A stretch of 64,000 bases of DNA from Nesterenkonia natronophila (GTDB lineage Bacteria > Actinomycetota > Actinomycetes > Actinomycetales > Micrococcaceae): NCBI RefSeq assembly GCF_003595215.1, contig NZ_QYZP01000002.1:784601-848600 (forward strand), in the 5' to 3' direction. The notes below the pieces were generated by a model. It worked only from the letters and a program-made list of their open reading frames with translations, was not told the origin of the DNA and did not search any database. Shown piece after piece: positions 25,318 through 34,545 of this stretch; the stretch's first letter is position 1; every line of letters starts with the position of its first letter. The position numbers and the translations under genes were made by a program.

Positions 25318-26142
25318 CTACGGACCGAACTCATTCGGATGCGGGCTGCGTCGACCGGATTCGCCACGGTCGAGGGCCTCCACATCGGCCATATCTTCTG
25401 CGGAAAGTTCAAAGTTCAACACATTCAGATTCTCCGTCATGCGGGCTGGTGTGTCGGTCTTTGGAATCACGATGTCACCGCGTTGCAGGTGCCAGCGCAG
25501 CACCACTTGGGCAGGAGTCCTGCCGTGCCTTTCTGCGATGCCCCTGATCACAGGCTCGCTGAGCTCGGTGCCCTTGCCCAGCGGACTCCAGGCTTCAACG
25601 GCGATTCCGTGCGCTTTGCTGAACTCACGCAGCTCATTATTGGCGAAGTGGGGGTGGGCCTCGATCTGGTTGACCGCCGGGACCACGTCAGTGGCGTCAA
25701 TGATGCGCTCCAGATGCTCCGGTTGGAAGTTTGACACCCCGATGGCGGAGGCGCGGCCCGCATCCCGAAGCTCGACCATCGCCTTCCACGTATCAACATA
25801 GTCGATGTCGAGGAACGGCATGGGCCAGTGGATCAGGAACAGGTCCACCGTCTCGAGACCCAACCGGTCCAACGACTCCTTGAACGTGCGGTGCACATCC
25901 GGTGGAGCATGAAACTCGTTGTTGAGCTTGGTCGTGATGAAGACCTCATCACGCGGCACGGCTGAATCGCGCAAGCCGCGACCCACGGCTTCCTCATTGC
26001 GATACATCTGAGCGGTGTCCACTGCGCGGTAGCCCGCCTGAAGAGCCGCTGAGACTGACTCGGCCGGAGCCTTCAGAGCAGAGGTGCCGAACCCGACCCG
26101 AGGAATCTGGTGACCCGAATTGAGCTCAAGAGTTGATGTCAT
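25318..26142 (-). CDS. Aldo/keto reductase
   Basis: A 274-residue TIM-barrel oxidoreductase with the complete catalytic tetrad: Asp and Tyr in AVDTAQMYRNE, Lys in ITTKLNN and His in LFLIHWPMP. The NADPH-binding C-terminus IPKTDTPARMTENLNVLNFELS is typical of the 2,5-diketo-D-gluconate reductase group, which reduces diverse carbonyls. The physiological substrate is unknown. It is followed closely by the repeat protein gene and preceded 36 bp upstream by a GNAT gene on the same strand. Confidence 0.9.
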   Translation of the reverse strand: MTSTLELNSGHQIPRVGFGTSALKAPAESVSAALQAGYRAVDTAQMYRNEEAVGRGLRDSAVPRDEVFITTKLNNEFHAPPDVHRTFKESLDRLGLETVDLFLIHWPMPFLDIDYVDTWKAMVELRDAGRASAIGVSNFQPEHLERIIDATDVVPAVNQIEAHPHFANNELREFSKAHGIAVEAWSPLGKGTELSEPVIRGIAERHGRTPAQVVLRWHLQRGDIVIPKTDTPARMTENLNVLNFELSAEDMADVEALDRGESGRRSPHPNEFGP

Positions 26143-26178
26143 AGTGACTACTCTAAAGGCAGGCCACCAGCCCGAAGC

Positions 26179-26724
26179 TCAGGACTCCATTGGCAGCAGT
26201 GGGCTCTGCGGAGGTGGATCTGAGGGCAGTCGGCCATAGGTGTGGACATCGATGCGTTCCCCATTGATGAGGAGCTTGCGCCGTTCTGTGCCTTCCCGGA
26301 CAAACCCGGCTGCCCGTGCGACGGCGCCGGAAGCAGGGTTGTTGGCCCGGTGTCCCAGCTCCAGACGTTCGAATCCACCGCCTGCGCGCTCGTGACTGGT
26401 CAGGGCCCAGTTTGCAACGGTCGCTGCGGCAGCCGAGCAGAGACCCCGGTTGCGAACCTGCGGGTGAGCCCAGTAGAAGAACCAACCCAGTCGATGCTGG
26501 GTGGCTGCGTTGATGCCGACAACTCCCATGCACCCGTGCTCGATCTCGAGAGCGAAACCGTGATTTCCCTCCTCTGCATCGGTGAGAAACTCGATATAGG
26601 TGCGCGCCGACTTCAGATCGGTAACCTCCCCCTGCAGCGCCATCTCAGGAGAGTCTGCCCGGAAACCGGCCAGCACATCAGCGGCGTCGTCAATCCTCAG
26701 ACGCCGGATGTGGGGGGAGCTCAC
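26179..26724 (-). CDS. GNAT family N-acetyltransferase
   Basis: A 181-residue acetyltransferase of the RimJ/RimL-like group. IRRLRIDDAADVLAGFRADSPEM opens the domain, GCMGVVGINAATQHRLGWFFYWAHPQVRNRGLCSAAA supplies the acetyl-CoA motif with the Q/R-x-x-G-x-G/A-like loop, and FERLELGHRANNPASGAVARAAGFVREGTERR forms the conserved C-terminal half. It transfers acetyl to an amine; the target is unknown. Translation begins at GTG 26724. It is divergent from the oxidoreductase at 26778. Confidence 0.85.
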   Translation of the reverse strand: MSSPHIRRLRIDDAADVLAGFRADSPEMALQGEVTDLKSARTYIEFLTDAEEGNHGFALEIEHGCMGVVGINAATQHRLGWFFYWAHPQVRNRGLCSAAAATVANWALTSHERAGGGFERLELGHRANNPASGAVARAAGFVREGTERRKLLINGERIDVHTYGRLPSDPPPQSPLLPMES

Positions 26725-26777
26725 CGTCCCAGCCTATCTCTTGGAATGACTGTGCCGGTCGTGGTGTTGGCCCAGAT

Positions 26778-27698
26778 ATGCGTGCAATGGCTTACAAGGA
26801 ATACGGCGAACCGAACACCCTCCAGCTAATGGATCTGCCCACCCCGAAAGTTTCTCCCGGAGAGGTGCTGATCCGTGCTGAACGGGCCTCCATCAACCCG
26901 GTGGACTGGAAGCTGATGAGTGGTGCCCTGGATCCCATGATGGATACGTTCTTTCCCGTGATACCCGGGTGGGACGTCTATGGCGTGGTGGAGGAGGTCG
27001 GGCCCGATGTTCCCGAATTCTCCGCGGGGGACCGGGTCGCCAGCTATGCGCGGAAGGACTTTGTCCAGGGCGGCACATACGCCGAATATGTGTCCGTGCC
27101 GGCGACTTCAGTGGCGCATGTGCCGGAGACGGTCAGTGCGGACACAGCCGCTGGACTGCCGCTGACCGGACTGACGGCACTGCGCTGCCTGCAGACACTC
27201 AGCGTGACTGAGAGCGACACGGTCCTCATTCATGCCGCTTCCGGCGGAGTGGGTCGCTTGGCGTCCCAGCTGGCACGCGAGCTCGGTGCACGAGTAATCG
27301 GCACTGCTTCCGAGGCAAACCATCAGCGCCTCCGTGATTGGGGCGTGGAGCCGGTGGCCTACGGCGACGGACTTGTCGACCGTGTCCGTGAGCTCGCTCC
27401 TGAGGGAGTGACAACTGTGGTGGACTGTGTTGGTGAGGTCCTGGAGCAGACTTTGGCGGTCCTGACCGAAGGGGGCCGGCATGTGTCAATCGCGGATCCC
27501 AGTGTGTTGGAGCAGCAGGGACGTTGGGTCTGGGTGCGGCCCGACGGCGCCCGGCTGGAGAGCCTCTTAGAGCGCGTCGCTGACGGGCGCCTGACAGTTG
27601 ACATTGACACCGTCTACCCACTCGAGAAAGCCGCCGAGGCGATGCAGCACAATCAGCGCGGCGCCTCCGGCAAAATCGTCCTGGACCTCACAGCCTGA
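26778..27698 (+). CDS. NADP-dependent quinone-oxidoreductase-like protein (MDR family)
   Basis: A 306-residue medium-chain dehydrogenase/reductase lacking zinc ligands. It begins RAMAYKEYGEPNTLQLMDLPTP. The catalytic domain has INPVDWKLMSG, and the nucleotide site is VLIHAASGGVGRLASQLARELGARVIGT. It ends HNQRGASGKIVLDL, typical of the quinone oxidoreductase group. It likely reduces quinones or enones with NADPH. It stands alone and is convergent with sdaA, 11 bp between stops. Confidence 0.87.
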   Translation: MRAMAYKEYGEPNTLQLMDLPTPKVSPGEVLIRAERASINPVDWKLMSGALDPMMDTFFPVIPGWDVYGVVEEVGPDVPEFSAGDRVASYARKDFVQGGTYAEYVSVPATSVAHVPETVSADTAAGLPLTGLTALRCLQTLSVTESDTVLIHAASGGVGRLASQLARELGARVIGTASEANHQRLRDWGVEPVAYGDGLVDRVRELAPEGVTTVVDCVGEVLEQTLAVLTEGGRHVSIADPSVLEQQGRWVWVRPDGARLESLLERVADGRLTVDIDTVYPLEKAAEAMQHNQRGASGKIVLDLTA

Positions 27699-27709
27699 GG
27701 CCTGCGGGC

Positions 27710-29107
27710 TCAGCACTCGACGACGTTGACGGCGAGGCCTCCGAGGGCCGTCTCCTTGTACTTGTGAGACATGTCTTTGCCGGTTTCGCGCATAGTGTTA
27801 ATGACGTCGTCGAGAGTGACCCGATGGTCGCCGTCTCCCATCAGAGCCATCCGCGCGGCGTTGACCGCCTTCGTCGCGCCGATGGCGTTGCGCTCGATGC
27901 AGGGGACCTGGACCAGTCCCGAGATGGGATCGCAGGTGAGTCCCAGATTGTGCTCCATGGCAATCTCTGCGGCATTCTCCACCTGCGCGGGGGTCCCGCC
28001 GAGGACTTCGCACAGACCGGCTGCAGCCATCGAAGAGGCCGAACCGACCTCTCCCTGACACCCCACCTCCGCGCCGGAGATGGAGGCCTGCTCCTTGTAG
28101 AGCACGCCCACTGCGGCGGCGGTGAGTATATAGGTCGTCACAATCTCCCGCCGTTTCGCCTGATCGGCGAACGTGGCGCCGGGGCCGTAGTGAGTGGCGT
28201 AGAAGCCAACCGCCGGAATGATGCCGGCGGCGCCATTGGTGGGCGCGGTGACCACCCGTCCGCCTGAGGCGTTCTCCTCGTTGACCGCTAGGGCCACTAA
28301 ATTCACCCACTCCTGCCAGTAGGCGTAAGAGCGTTCCGGGTCGTCCTGCCAGAGTTTGGCGTGCCAGGCCGGCGAACGCCGCCGCACGTTCAGCCCGCCG
28401 GGCAGCGGGCCTTCCCGATCCAGTGCCGAGTCTTTGCAGGCCTCCATCACCTCCCAGAGGTGCCAGATCCCATCGGAGATCTCCTCTTCGGTGCGCTGAG
28501 CACGTTCGTTAGAGAGCATCACCTCAGAGATCGGAAGCCCAGAATCTCGGCAGTGTGCCATGAGCTGGGCGGAGGTGCGGAAGGGATAGGGAACTGAGGC
28601 ATCGGCCTCAGCGAGTTCAGCGGCAGGGGAGTCGGAGTCAGCGACCACGAACCCTCCACCGACGGAGTAATAGGTCTCTTCGGCCAGCAGCTCATCACCA
28701 GAGTCGACCGCGCGCAGGATCATGGCATTGGAGTGCCGCTCCAGATGAGTCAGTGGACGTTGAATAAAGTCTTCCACGCGCAGGGTGACATCCGCGCGCT
28801 GACCCAGTTGAGCGGCTACCTGCACCGTGCCTGAGGCTTCAATGGCAGCTTTGCGCTCATCCACCTCCTGCGGAAGGATCTCGTCGGCGGCCCAGCCTTC
28901 CAACCCCAACAAGACTGCATCGAACGTGCCGTGACCTGCGCCGGTGGCTGAAAGCGATCCGAGCAGCTCGACTTGGATTCCGCCCAGCTGTTCGATGTTC
29001 GGGACAACGTGTTCGGCAACGAAGCGACGGGCAGCACGCATCGGTCCCACAGTATGCGAGGACGAGGGGCCCACACCGACGCTGAAGAGGTCGAACACGC
29101 TGATCAT
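27710..29107 (-). CDS. sdaA: L-serine ammonia-lyase (single-chain, Fe-S dependent)
   Basis: The 465-residue single-chain enzyme has the beta-type N-terminus [24 protein letters not shown], whose loop provides the catalytic or regulatory region. The alpha-type C-terminus has cysteines in [18 protein letters not shown] and [20 protein letters not shown] that bind the [4Fe-4S] cluster. It deaminates L-serine to pyruvate and ammonia. Length and domain order match SdaA of enterobacteria and actinobacteria. Upstream on the same strand is a YitT gene 23 bp away. Confidence 0.94.
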   Translation of the reverse strand: MISVFDLFSVGVGPSSSHTVGPMRAARRFVAEHVVPNIEQLGGIQVELLGSLSATGAGHGTFDAVLLGLEGWAADEILPQEVDERKAAIEASGTVQVAAQLGQRADVTLRVEDFIQRPLTHLERHSNAMILRAVDSGDELLAEETYYSVGGGFVVADSDSPAAELAEADASVPYPFRTSAQLMAHCRDSGLPISEVMLSNERAQRTEEEISDGIWHLWEVMEACKDSALDREGPLPGGLNVRRRSPAWHAKLWQDDPERSYAYWQEWVNLVALAVNEENASGGRVVTAPTNGAAGIIPAVGFYATHYGPGATFADQAKRREIVTTYILTAAAVGVLYKEQASISGAEVGCQGEVGSASSMAAAGLCEVLGGTPAQVENAAEIAMEHNLGLTCDPISGLVQVPCIERNAIGATKAVNAARMALMGDGDHRVTLDDVINTMRETGKDMSHKYKETALGGLAVNVVEC

Positions 29108-29130
29108 GCACCCAGCCTACGCTCTACGGG

Positions 29131-29817
29131 TTAGGCCCTGTAGCGGCCGGGCCTGTGGTTGAAAGCAAGGATGAGGTTCATGATGACGGCGCCCGCTGCA
29201 GAGAGCAGCACATTCTCCGGGGTGAGAACCGTGAAGGCGAGCAGAATCACTGTGACGTCCAGACTCATCTGCACGTAGCCGCCGCGAAGGTTGAATTGTT
29301 CCTGGGCGATGAGCGCCAGTATGTTGAACCCTCCTAAAGAGCTTCCGTGCCGAAACACGATGAGCAGTGCGACGCCGATGAGCACGTTTCCGGCGAAGAC
29401 TCCAAAGACCGGGTTCATGTCTGGGACTGGCATGAACTGCTCGCAGACGGCAGCGAAGACGGAGACGACGCCCACCGACAAAGCGGTGCGCAGAGTGAAT
29501 CTCCACCCTTTGCGCCACATCGCCAGTCCGAAGAAGGGAACGTTGACTAGGAAGAAGAGTGCCCCCAGATTCAACGGAGTGCCAAAGGTCAGCAGCAGTG
29601 CCAGTCCTGCAGTGCCACCGCTGACGGCTTCGGACTGTTCCAGCAGATATAGGCCTAAGGCGGCCATGAAGGTGCCGGTGAGCACTCCCAGCACGTCTTC
29701 GGCGGCGGTGTGGGGGAGGACGTGTCCCGCCAGTGGCTGGAGATTCGCGGCCTGATCGTCTGAATCGCCTCGACCGCGGGGTGCTGCGGGACCGGGCTGT
29801 GAGTCTGGGGTGGACAT
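29131..29817 (-). CDS. YitT family membrane protein
   Basis: The 228-residue protein has a ~35-residue polar N-terminus, then five or six hydrophobic segments with the YitT hallmarks SGGTAGLALLL and FRHGSSLGGFNILALI. The C-terminal extramembrane DUF2179 domain of Bacillus YitT is absent, as in many short homologues. Function is unknown. The start MSTPDSQ at 29817 has GGAAG upstream; the longer frame to 29991 lacks conserved residues. It may be co-transcribed with sdaA downstream, which could hint at amino-acid transport, but that is a guess. Confidence 0.82.
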   Translation of the reverse strand: MSTPDSQPGPAAPRGRGDSDDQAANLQPLAGHVLPHTAAEDVLGVLTGTFMAALGLYLLEQSEAVSGGTAGLALLLTFGTPLNLGALFFLVNVPFFGLAMWRKGWRFTLRTALSVGVVSVFAAVCEQFMPVPDMNPVFGVFAGNVLIGVALLIVFRHGSSLGGFNILALIAQEQFNLRGGYVQMSLDVTVILLAFTVLTPENVLLSAAGAVIMNLILAFNHRPGRYRA

Positions 29818-30043
29818 GCGCAACAGCGTACTTCCGATGTGTTTCGGGAACGTTGACCGTCCGGGCAGGCATAGGGCTCCTGAGTCTCCGGGATGGGGCG
29901 CTGTCAGGCTTAACTGGGCGCTCTTGCGTCGTTGATGGTTTTCATCTATATTTCGGTGACTCTCCCAGGGGCCGGTTCTCGAAACCGGCAACGCTGGGGG
30001 GACCAGTCGTTATTGCCCGAGTCGTATGTGAGATGCGCGGCGG

Positions 30044-30061
30044 TAGTTCGGAGGTGAACTA
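30044..30061 (+). promoter_or_regulatory. Ribosome-binding site in the loop of a small inverted repeat
   Basis: tagttc at 30044-30049 and gaacta at 30056-30061 form a perfect 6-bp inverted repeat with GGAGGT as the 6-nt loop, ending on the first base of the SHOCT start codon. The core AGG of the ribosome site is presented in the loop. It may be fortuitous or may tune translation of the SHOCT/multicopper-oxidase pair. Confidence 0.4.
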
Positions 30062-30315
30062 TGGGTTGGAATACGGACCACATGGGCTGGTGGCCCATGG
30101 TCTGGGGTTGGTTCTTCTTGGCGCTGATCGTGCTCGGGATCGTGGTGCTGGTAGTGGCCCTCGTCAGGATCCTAGGTGACCGACCTCAACACCCAGGTGC
30201 TCGCCCGCTGGGTCGCAGTCGAGCTCGGGAACTGTTAGATGAGCGGTACGCCCGCGGTGAGATCGAGACCGCTGAGTATGAGGAGCGCCGCCAGCGTTTG
30301 GAGAATGAGACCTGA
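30061..30315 (+). CDS. SHOCT domain small membrane protein
   Basis: The 84-residue protein has a Trp/Met-rich N-terminus, one transmembrane helix (about residues 15-38, FFLALIVLGIVVLVVALV) and a C-terminal SHOCT domain (ARELLDERYARGEIETAEYEERRQRL). SHOCT proteins with one helix commonly accompany copper-handling genes. The stop lies 3 bp before the multicopper oxidase ATG, so they form an operon. It may help membrane localisation or quality control of the oxidase system; this is inferred from context only. Confidence 0.87.
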   Translation: MGWNTDHMGWWPMVWGWFFLALIVLGIVVLVVALVRILGDRPQHPGARPLGRSRARELLDERYARGEIETAEYEERRQRLENET

Positions 30316-30318
30316 CTC

Positions 30319-31797
30319 ATGAGACCCATCAGTCGGCGGGAGGCGCTTGGGCTGGCGGGCTTGGGGGGCCTGAGTGTCGTCGTTGGGGGAGTTGGTTTAT
30401 CCCGCAGTCAACCACCCTGGCGAGGCCTCGCCGACGGCCGAGATGACACCTTGGTCGAACCTGAGGTGCTGCGCAGCCGGGAGGGACGGCTGAGTGTAGA
30501 GCTCGTGGCCGACCACCGTGAGGTGCGCATCGCGGGACGGCGAGCTCGACTGTTGACCTATAATTCCTCCGTGCCGGGCCAGACTTGGAGGGTGCGGCCG
30601 GGCGACCGGATCGAGGTGCGGTTGCTCAACGAGTTGGACACCCCGACCAACCTGCACACCCATGGCTTGGAAGTCTCCCCTCGTGATGACGGGGATAACC
30701 CCTTCCTTTCCATCGAACCCGGTCAGAGTTTCGACTACCGTTTCGATCTCCCAGAAGACCATCCACCGGGAGTCTTCTGGTACCACCCCCACCGGCACGG
30801 CACCGTCGCCGACCAACTATTCGGCGGTCTCTACGGAGCGATCATTGTCGACGGTGACGAGGTGCCAGTCAGCCGGGAGCGAATGCTGGTCGTCTCGGAC
30901 CTCTCCCTGGATGAAGATGGACAGGTCGCCCCAGTATCGGCCTCGGAGGTGATGATGGGGCGGGAGGGGGACCTTCTGCTTATCAACGGACAGCATCAGC
31001 CGCAGCTGGCAGCGCGTCCTGGACAGCGGGAACGCTGGCGAGTGATCAACGCGTGCACCTCCCGCTACTTGCGGCTGGCTGTTAGCGGGCAGCTGATGGA
31101 GCTGCTGGGCATCGACCGCAGCCAGGAAGCGGCTCCGCGCGAGGTCGAGGAGGTGACCCTTGCGCCGGGGAACCGCGCGGATTTGTTAGTCACCATGCGC
31201 GCGGGCACCACTCAGCTGCGCACTCTGAGTTATGACCGCGGCGGGATGGGCGGGATGGGCGGGATGGGCAGGATGGGCAGGATGGGCGGCGGGGGTCTGT
31301 CTGAGGCGGCCACTTTGGCCTCGCTGACAGTCACCGGAGACACGGCGACGGCGGCCCCTCCTGTGCCTGACCGGCCGCCAGTTCCTGATCTGCGCGACCA
31401 GCCAGTCGCCGTGCAGCGGGAAATCACATTCACCATGAGTATGGGAGCGATGATGAGCCCTCGCCGGTCCATGATGGATCTCGGGTTTGACGGGCGCAGC
31501 TTTGATCCGGACAGGATCGACCAGGAGGTGAGCCTCGGAACGGTGGAAGAGTGGGTGATCAGCAACCCGACCCCCATGGACCATCCGTTCCACCTGCATG
31601 TGTGGCCGATGCAGCTTATCGAGCGAGCTGGACAGTCGGTAAATGACCCGACATGGCGCGACGTTGTCAATGTACCCGCGCAGGGCCGAGTAAGAGTCTT
31701 GGTGGACTTCGCCCGGCATCCCGGGCGCAGTGTCTACCACTGTCACATCCTTGACCATGAGGATTCCGGCATGATGGCCAGCGTCGAAGTTAGTTGA
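30319..31797 (+). CDS. Multicopper oxidase, Tat-exported
   Basis: A 492-residue three-cupredoxin laccase-like enzyme. The N-terminus MRPISRREALGLAGLGG is a twin-arginine signal. All four copper motifs are present: HTHG, FWYHPHRHG, PFHLHVWPM and VYHCHILDHEDSGMM (type-1 Cys-His and axial Met). A Met/Gly-rich insert near residues 309-325, with repeats of G-M-G and R-M-G, resembles the Met-rich segments of CueO-type oxidases that bind Cu(I). It likely oxidises Cu(I) or phenols outside the membrane for copper tolerance. No copper-sensing regulator is adjacent. Confidence 0.92.
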   Translation: MRPISRREALGLAGLGGLSVVVGGVGLSRSQPPWRGLADGRDDTLVEPEVLRSREGRLSVELVADHREVRIAGRRARLLTYNSSVPGQTWRVRPGDRIEVRLLNELDTPTNLHTHGLEVSPRDDGDNPFLSIEPGQSFDYRFDLPEDHPPGVFWYHPHRHGTVADQLFGGLYGAIIVDGDEVPVSRERMLVVSDLSLDEDGQVAPVSASEVMMGREGDLLLINGQHQPQLAARPGQRERWRVINACTSRYLRLAVSGQLMELLGIDRSQEAAPREVEEVTLAPGNRADLLVTMRAGTTQLRTLSYDRGGMGGMGGMGRMGRMGGGGLSEAATLASLTVTGDTATAAPPVPDRPPVPDLRDQPVAVQREITFTMSMGAMMSPRRSMMDLGFDGRSFDPDRIDQEVSLGTVEEWVISNPTPMDHPFHLHVWPMQLIERAGQSVNDPTWRDVVNVPAQGRVRVLVDFARHPGRSVYHCHILDHEDSGMMASVEVS

Positions 31798-31854
31798 GCT
31801 GACTGCCACGCAGAAGACCGCGTCATGTCACCTGTCAGGGCCCAGGACATGGAA

Positions 31855-31894
31855 GACGCGTGCAGAAGCAGTGAGGAGGGCTTCTGCACGCGTC
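31855..31894. terminator. Perfect 15-bp inverted repeat, probable terminator between convergent genes
   Basis: gacgcgtgcagaagc at 31855-31869 pairs perfectly with gcttctgcacgcgtc at 31880-31894 around a 10-nt loop. It lies 58 bp after the multicopper oxidase stop and upstream of the AT-rich stretch before the convergent UvrA-like stop. There is no U-run, so it would be an actinobacterial stem-only terminator working in both directions. The rest of the 262-bp gap shows no credible gene. Confidence 0.7.
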
Positions 31895-32059
31895 GCGCTT
31901 CCCATCGCGCACTCATATTAGAACACGTATTCTACGGTTGCGCAAGGTCAACCAGGGCAAAATCGAAGATGCATTCGAGTCAAGGTTTCTGTGAGGAAAC
32001 TGTCAGAATTAACATTCGAAACCCATTGCCTAGCATTGCGTCAGACGCAGTAAATTGCC

Positions 32060-34468
32060 TCATCGGCGTCGGATCAGATGGGCGGCGGTGAGTGACCGGC
32101 TCGCGCTGAGGAGATCTTCGGGAGGCCCCGAAAAAATCACCTGGCCGCCATCATGCCCAGCGCCAGGACCGATGTCGATCACCCAGTCAGCTCTGGAGAT
32201 AACATCCGGGTGGTGCTCAATGACGATCACGCTACGCCCCAAGTCGACGATCGTCTCCAACATGGAGATCATCCGTTCGGTGTCGGCCAGGTGAAGCCCT
32301 GACGTTGGCTCATCCAGGATGAGCACCTCAGCTTCCGAACCGATTTCGATGGCGAGTTTGATGCGCTGGCGTTCACCGCCGGAGAGGGTGCTCAGCGGCT
32401 GGCCTAGAGTGAGGTAGCCCAGTCCGACGTCGCGGAGTCTGTTGAGAACGCTGACAGCTGCCGGCAACGCGGCCTCCGCACCTCCGGTGCCTTCGCCGCT
32501 GAAGAACTCGAGGGCCTGTTGGACCGGCGTGGCGAGGACATCGGCGATGTTCAAACCGCCCAGAGTGTATTCGAGAACTGAGGGCTGGAACCGCTTACCC
32601 TGACACTCTTCGCACACTGTGGATATCCCCGCGATGATTCCGAGGTCCTGGTAAACGACTCCTGCGCCGCTGCAGTTCGGGCATGCGCCCTCGGAATTGG
32701 CGCTGAAGAGGGCTGGTCGAACGCCATTTGCTTTTGCGAACGCTTTGCGGATCGGATCCAGAAGCCCGGTGTAGGTGGCGGGGTTGGACCTGCGCGAGCC
32801 TCTGATGGGAGCTTGATCGACCACTACGACACCTTCACGCTCCGCCAGGGAGCCGTGAATCAGCGAGCTCTTACCCGAGCCGGCAACTCCGCTGACAGCA
32901 ACGAAGACTCCCTGCGGGATGTCGATGTCAACGTTCCGCAGGTTGTTCCTCGTGGCGCCGCGGATCCGAATCATGCCAGTGGCGGGGCGTGGCCGCTGCT
33001 TAATTGGCTGTCGCGCCTCGAGGTGATCACCGGTGGCGGTGCCGGAGGTGCGCAATCCAGCGAAGTCACCGTTGTAGACGATTTCTCCACCCCACTTTCC
33101 GGCGGCTGGACCCATGTCGACGATGCGATCGGCGACGGCCATGACGTCTGGGTCGTGTTCGACCACCAGTACAGTGTTTCCTTTGTCCCGCAATTTGAGC
33201 AGCAGGTCGTTCATCCGCTCGACATCGTGGGGGTGCAGACCGATGGTGGGTTCGTCGAAGACGTACGTGACGTCAGTCAGAGAGGACCCGAGATGACGGA
33301 TCATTTTGATCCGCTGAGCCTCCCCTCCGGAGAGTGTGCCGGCGGAACGCTCCAGGGTGAGGTATCCCAGACCGAGGGCCGTGAAGTGCCGAAGAACGTC
33401 ACCGAGGGCTGTCAGCAGCGGCTCGGCGCCGCGGAGGTGCCCAGCTCCCGCGTCGAGTTCATTGATCCACGAGGCGAGGTCGCTGATCTGCATGGCGCAG
33501 AGTTCGGCAATGTTATTGCCTGCGATCCGGGAGGCCAGTGTCTTCTGGGCGAGACGCGTGCCGGTGCATTCAGGGCACCGGGTGAATGTTACGGCGCGGT
33601 CGACGAAAGCCCGGATATGTGGCTGCATGCCTTCGCGGTCCTTCGTCAAGAAGGACCTTTTCACTGAGGGGACCAGTCCCTGGAAAGTCATATTGGCCCC
33701 GCCGATCTTCACCTTGCCCGGTTCGCGGTAGTAAAGATCATGCCGTTCCTGTGCGGTGTACTCCATGACCGGTTTGTCGGGGTCAAAGAACCCCGAATCG
33801 GTGTAGAACCGGACGGACCAACCCCCAGCTTTGTAACCGGGAATGGTGATTGCGCCCTGGCTGAGGGACTTAGTCTCATCCACCAGTTGAGTGATGTCGA
33901 TGGCGTTGATTTGGCCTCTGCCCTGACAACGCAGGCACATGCCGCCGGTGATGCTGAAACCTGCGGCCTTCTGGGTTCCGTCGCCCTTCGTGAGCGTTCC
34001 GCTGCCCGACGCTGAGGCGACATTGAAGGAATAGGCTTGGGGCGAGCCGATCTGCGGCTCTGCGAACCTGCTGAAGAGCGTGCGCAGCATGGAGTTCACG
34101 TCAGTGACAGTCCCCACCGTTGATCGGGGATTGGGTGACATGCGTTCCTGATCAATGATGATGGCGGCGGTCAGCCCCTCCAATGACTCCACTTCGGGTC
34201 TGGGCATAGAGGGCATGAACCCCTGAATGAACGCGTCGTAGGTCTCATTGATCAGTCTTCGTGATTCGGCGGCAATGGTCCCGAAAACCAGGGAGGACTT
34301 GCCGGATCCTGAGACGCCGGTGAAGACCGTGAGCTGTCGCTTGGGAATGTCCACGTTGATGCTGCGCAGGTTGTTCTTCCGGGCACCGCGGATGCGTATG
34401 TATTCGTGCCCCGAATCTCGCGTTGAGCCTACCGAGAGGACATCGCCTTCGAGGTCACTCATCACCAC
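32060..34468 (-). CDS. UvrA-like ABC ATPase (short UvrA/DrrC type)
   Basis: An 802-residue double-ABC protein. Walker A motifs are GVSGSGKSSLVF and GVAGSGKSSLIH; ABC signatures are LSGGEAQRIKMI and LSGGERQRIKLA. Zinc-type Cys pairs are in CLRCQGRG, CPECTGTRL, CPNCSGAG and CEECQGKRF. It is ~150 residues shorter than canonical UvrA (~950), mainly in the inserted domains of the first half. Short UvrA paralogues include DrrC, which frees DNA from intercalating drugs. It may protect DNA from intercalators or assist repair. No LexA box was seen upstream, and it is separated by 77 bp from umuC on the same strand. Confidence 0.88.
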   Translation of the reverse strand: MVMSDLEGDVLSVGSTRDSGHEYIRIRGARKNNLRSINVDIPKRQLTVFTGVSGSGKSSLVFGTIAAESRRLINETYDAFIQGFMPSMPRPEVESLEGLTAAIIIDQERMSPNPRSTVGTVTDVNSMLRTLFSRFAEPQIGSPQAYSFNVASASGSGTLTKGDGTQKAAGFSITGGMCLRCQGRGQINAIDITQLVDETKSLSQGAITIPGYKAGGWSVRFYTDSGFFDPDKPVMEYTAQERHDLYYREPGKVKIGGANMTFQGLVPSVKRSFLTKDREGMQPHIRAFVDRAVTFTRCPECTGTRLAQKTLASRIAGNNIAELCAMQISDLASWINELDAGAGHLRGAEPLLTALGDVLRHFTALGLGYLTLERSAGTLSGGEAQRIKMIRHLGSSLTDVTYVFDEPTIGLHPHDVERMNDLLLKLRDKGNTVLVVEHDPDVMAVADRIVDMGPAAGKWGGEIVYNGDFAGLRTSGTATGDHLEARQPIKQRPRPATGMIRIRGATRNNLRNVDIDIPQGVFVAVSGVAGSGKSSLIHGSLAEREGVVVVDQAPIRGSRRSNPATYTGLLDPIRKAFAKANGVRPALFSANSEGACPNCSGAGVVYQDLGIIAGISTVCEECQGKRFQPSVLEYTLGGLNIADVLATPVQQALEFFSGEGTGGAEAALPAAVSVLNRLRDVGLGYLTLGQPLSTLSGGERQRIKLAIEIGSEAEVLILDEPTSGLHLADTERMISMLETIVDLGRSVIVIEHHPDVISRADWVIDIGPGAGHDGGQVIFSGPPEDLLSASRSLTAAHLIRRR

Positions 34469-34545
34469 TCCGATTTCGCCGCTGCACCTGGCACTATTCT
34501 TGCAGGTTATTCACGGCGTGGAACCGCTGTGCGGACGGCGGTGGA

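Noticed and set aside
31919..31934. tagaacacgtattcta, an imperfect palindrome similar to a LexA box.
   Set aside because: It lies between two convergent 3' ends, where it cannot control a promoter, and it lacks the TCGAAC/GTTCGA arms.
31825..32091. Open frame of 88 codons between the multicopper oxidase and the UvrA-like gene.
   Set aside because: It runs through the terminator hairpin and into the antisense end of the UvrA-like gene, and has no family motif.
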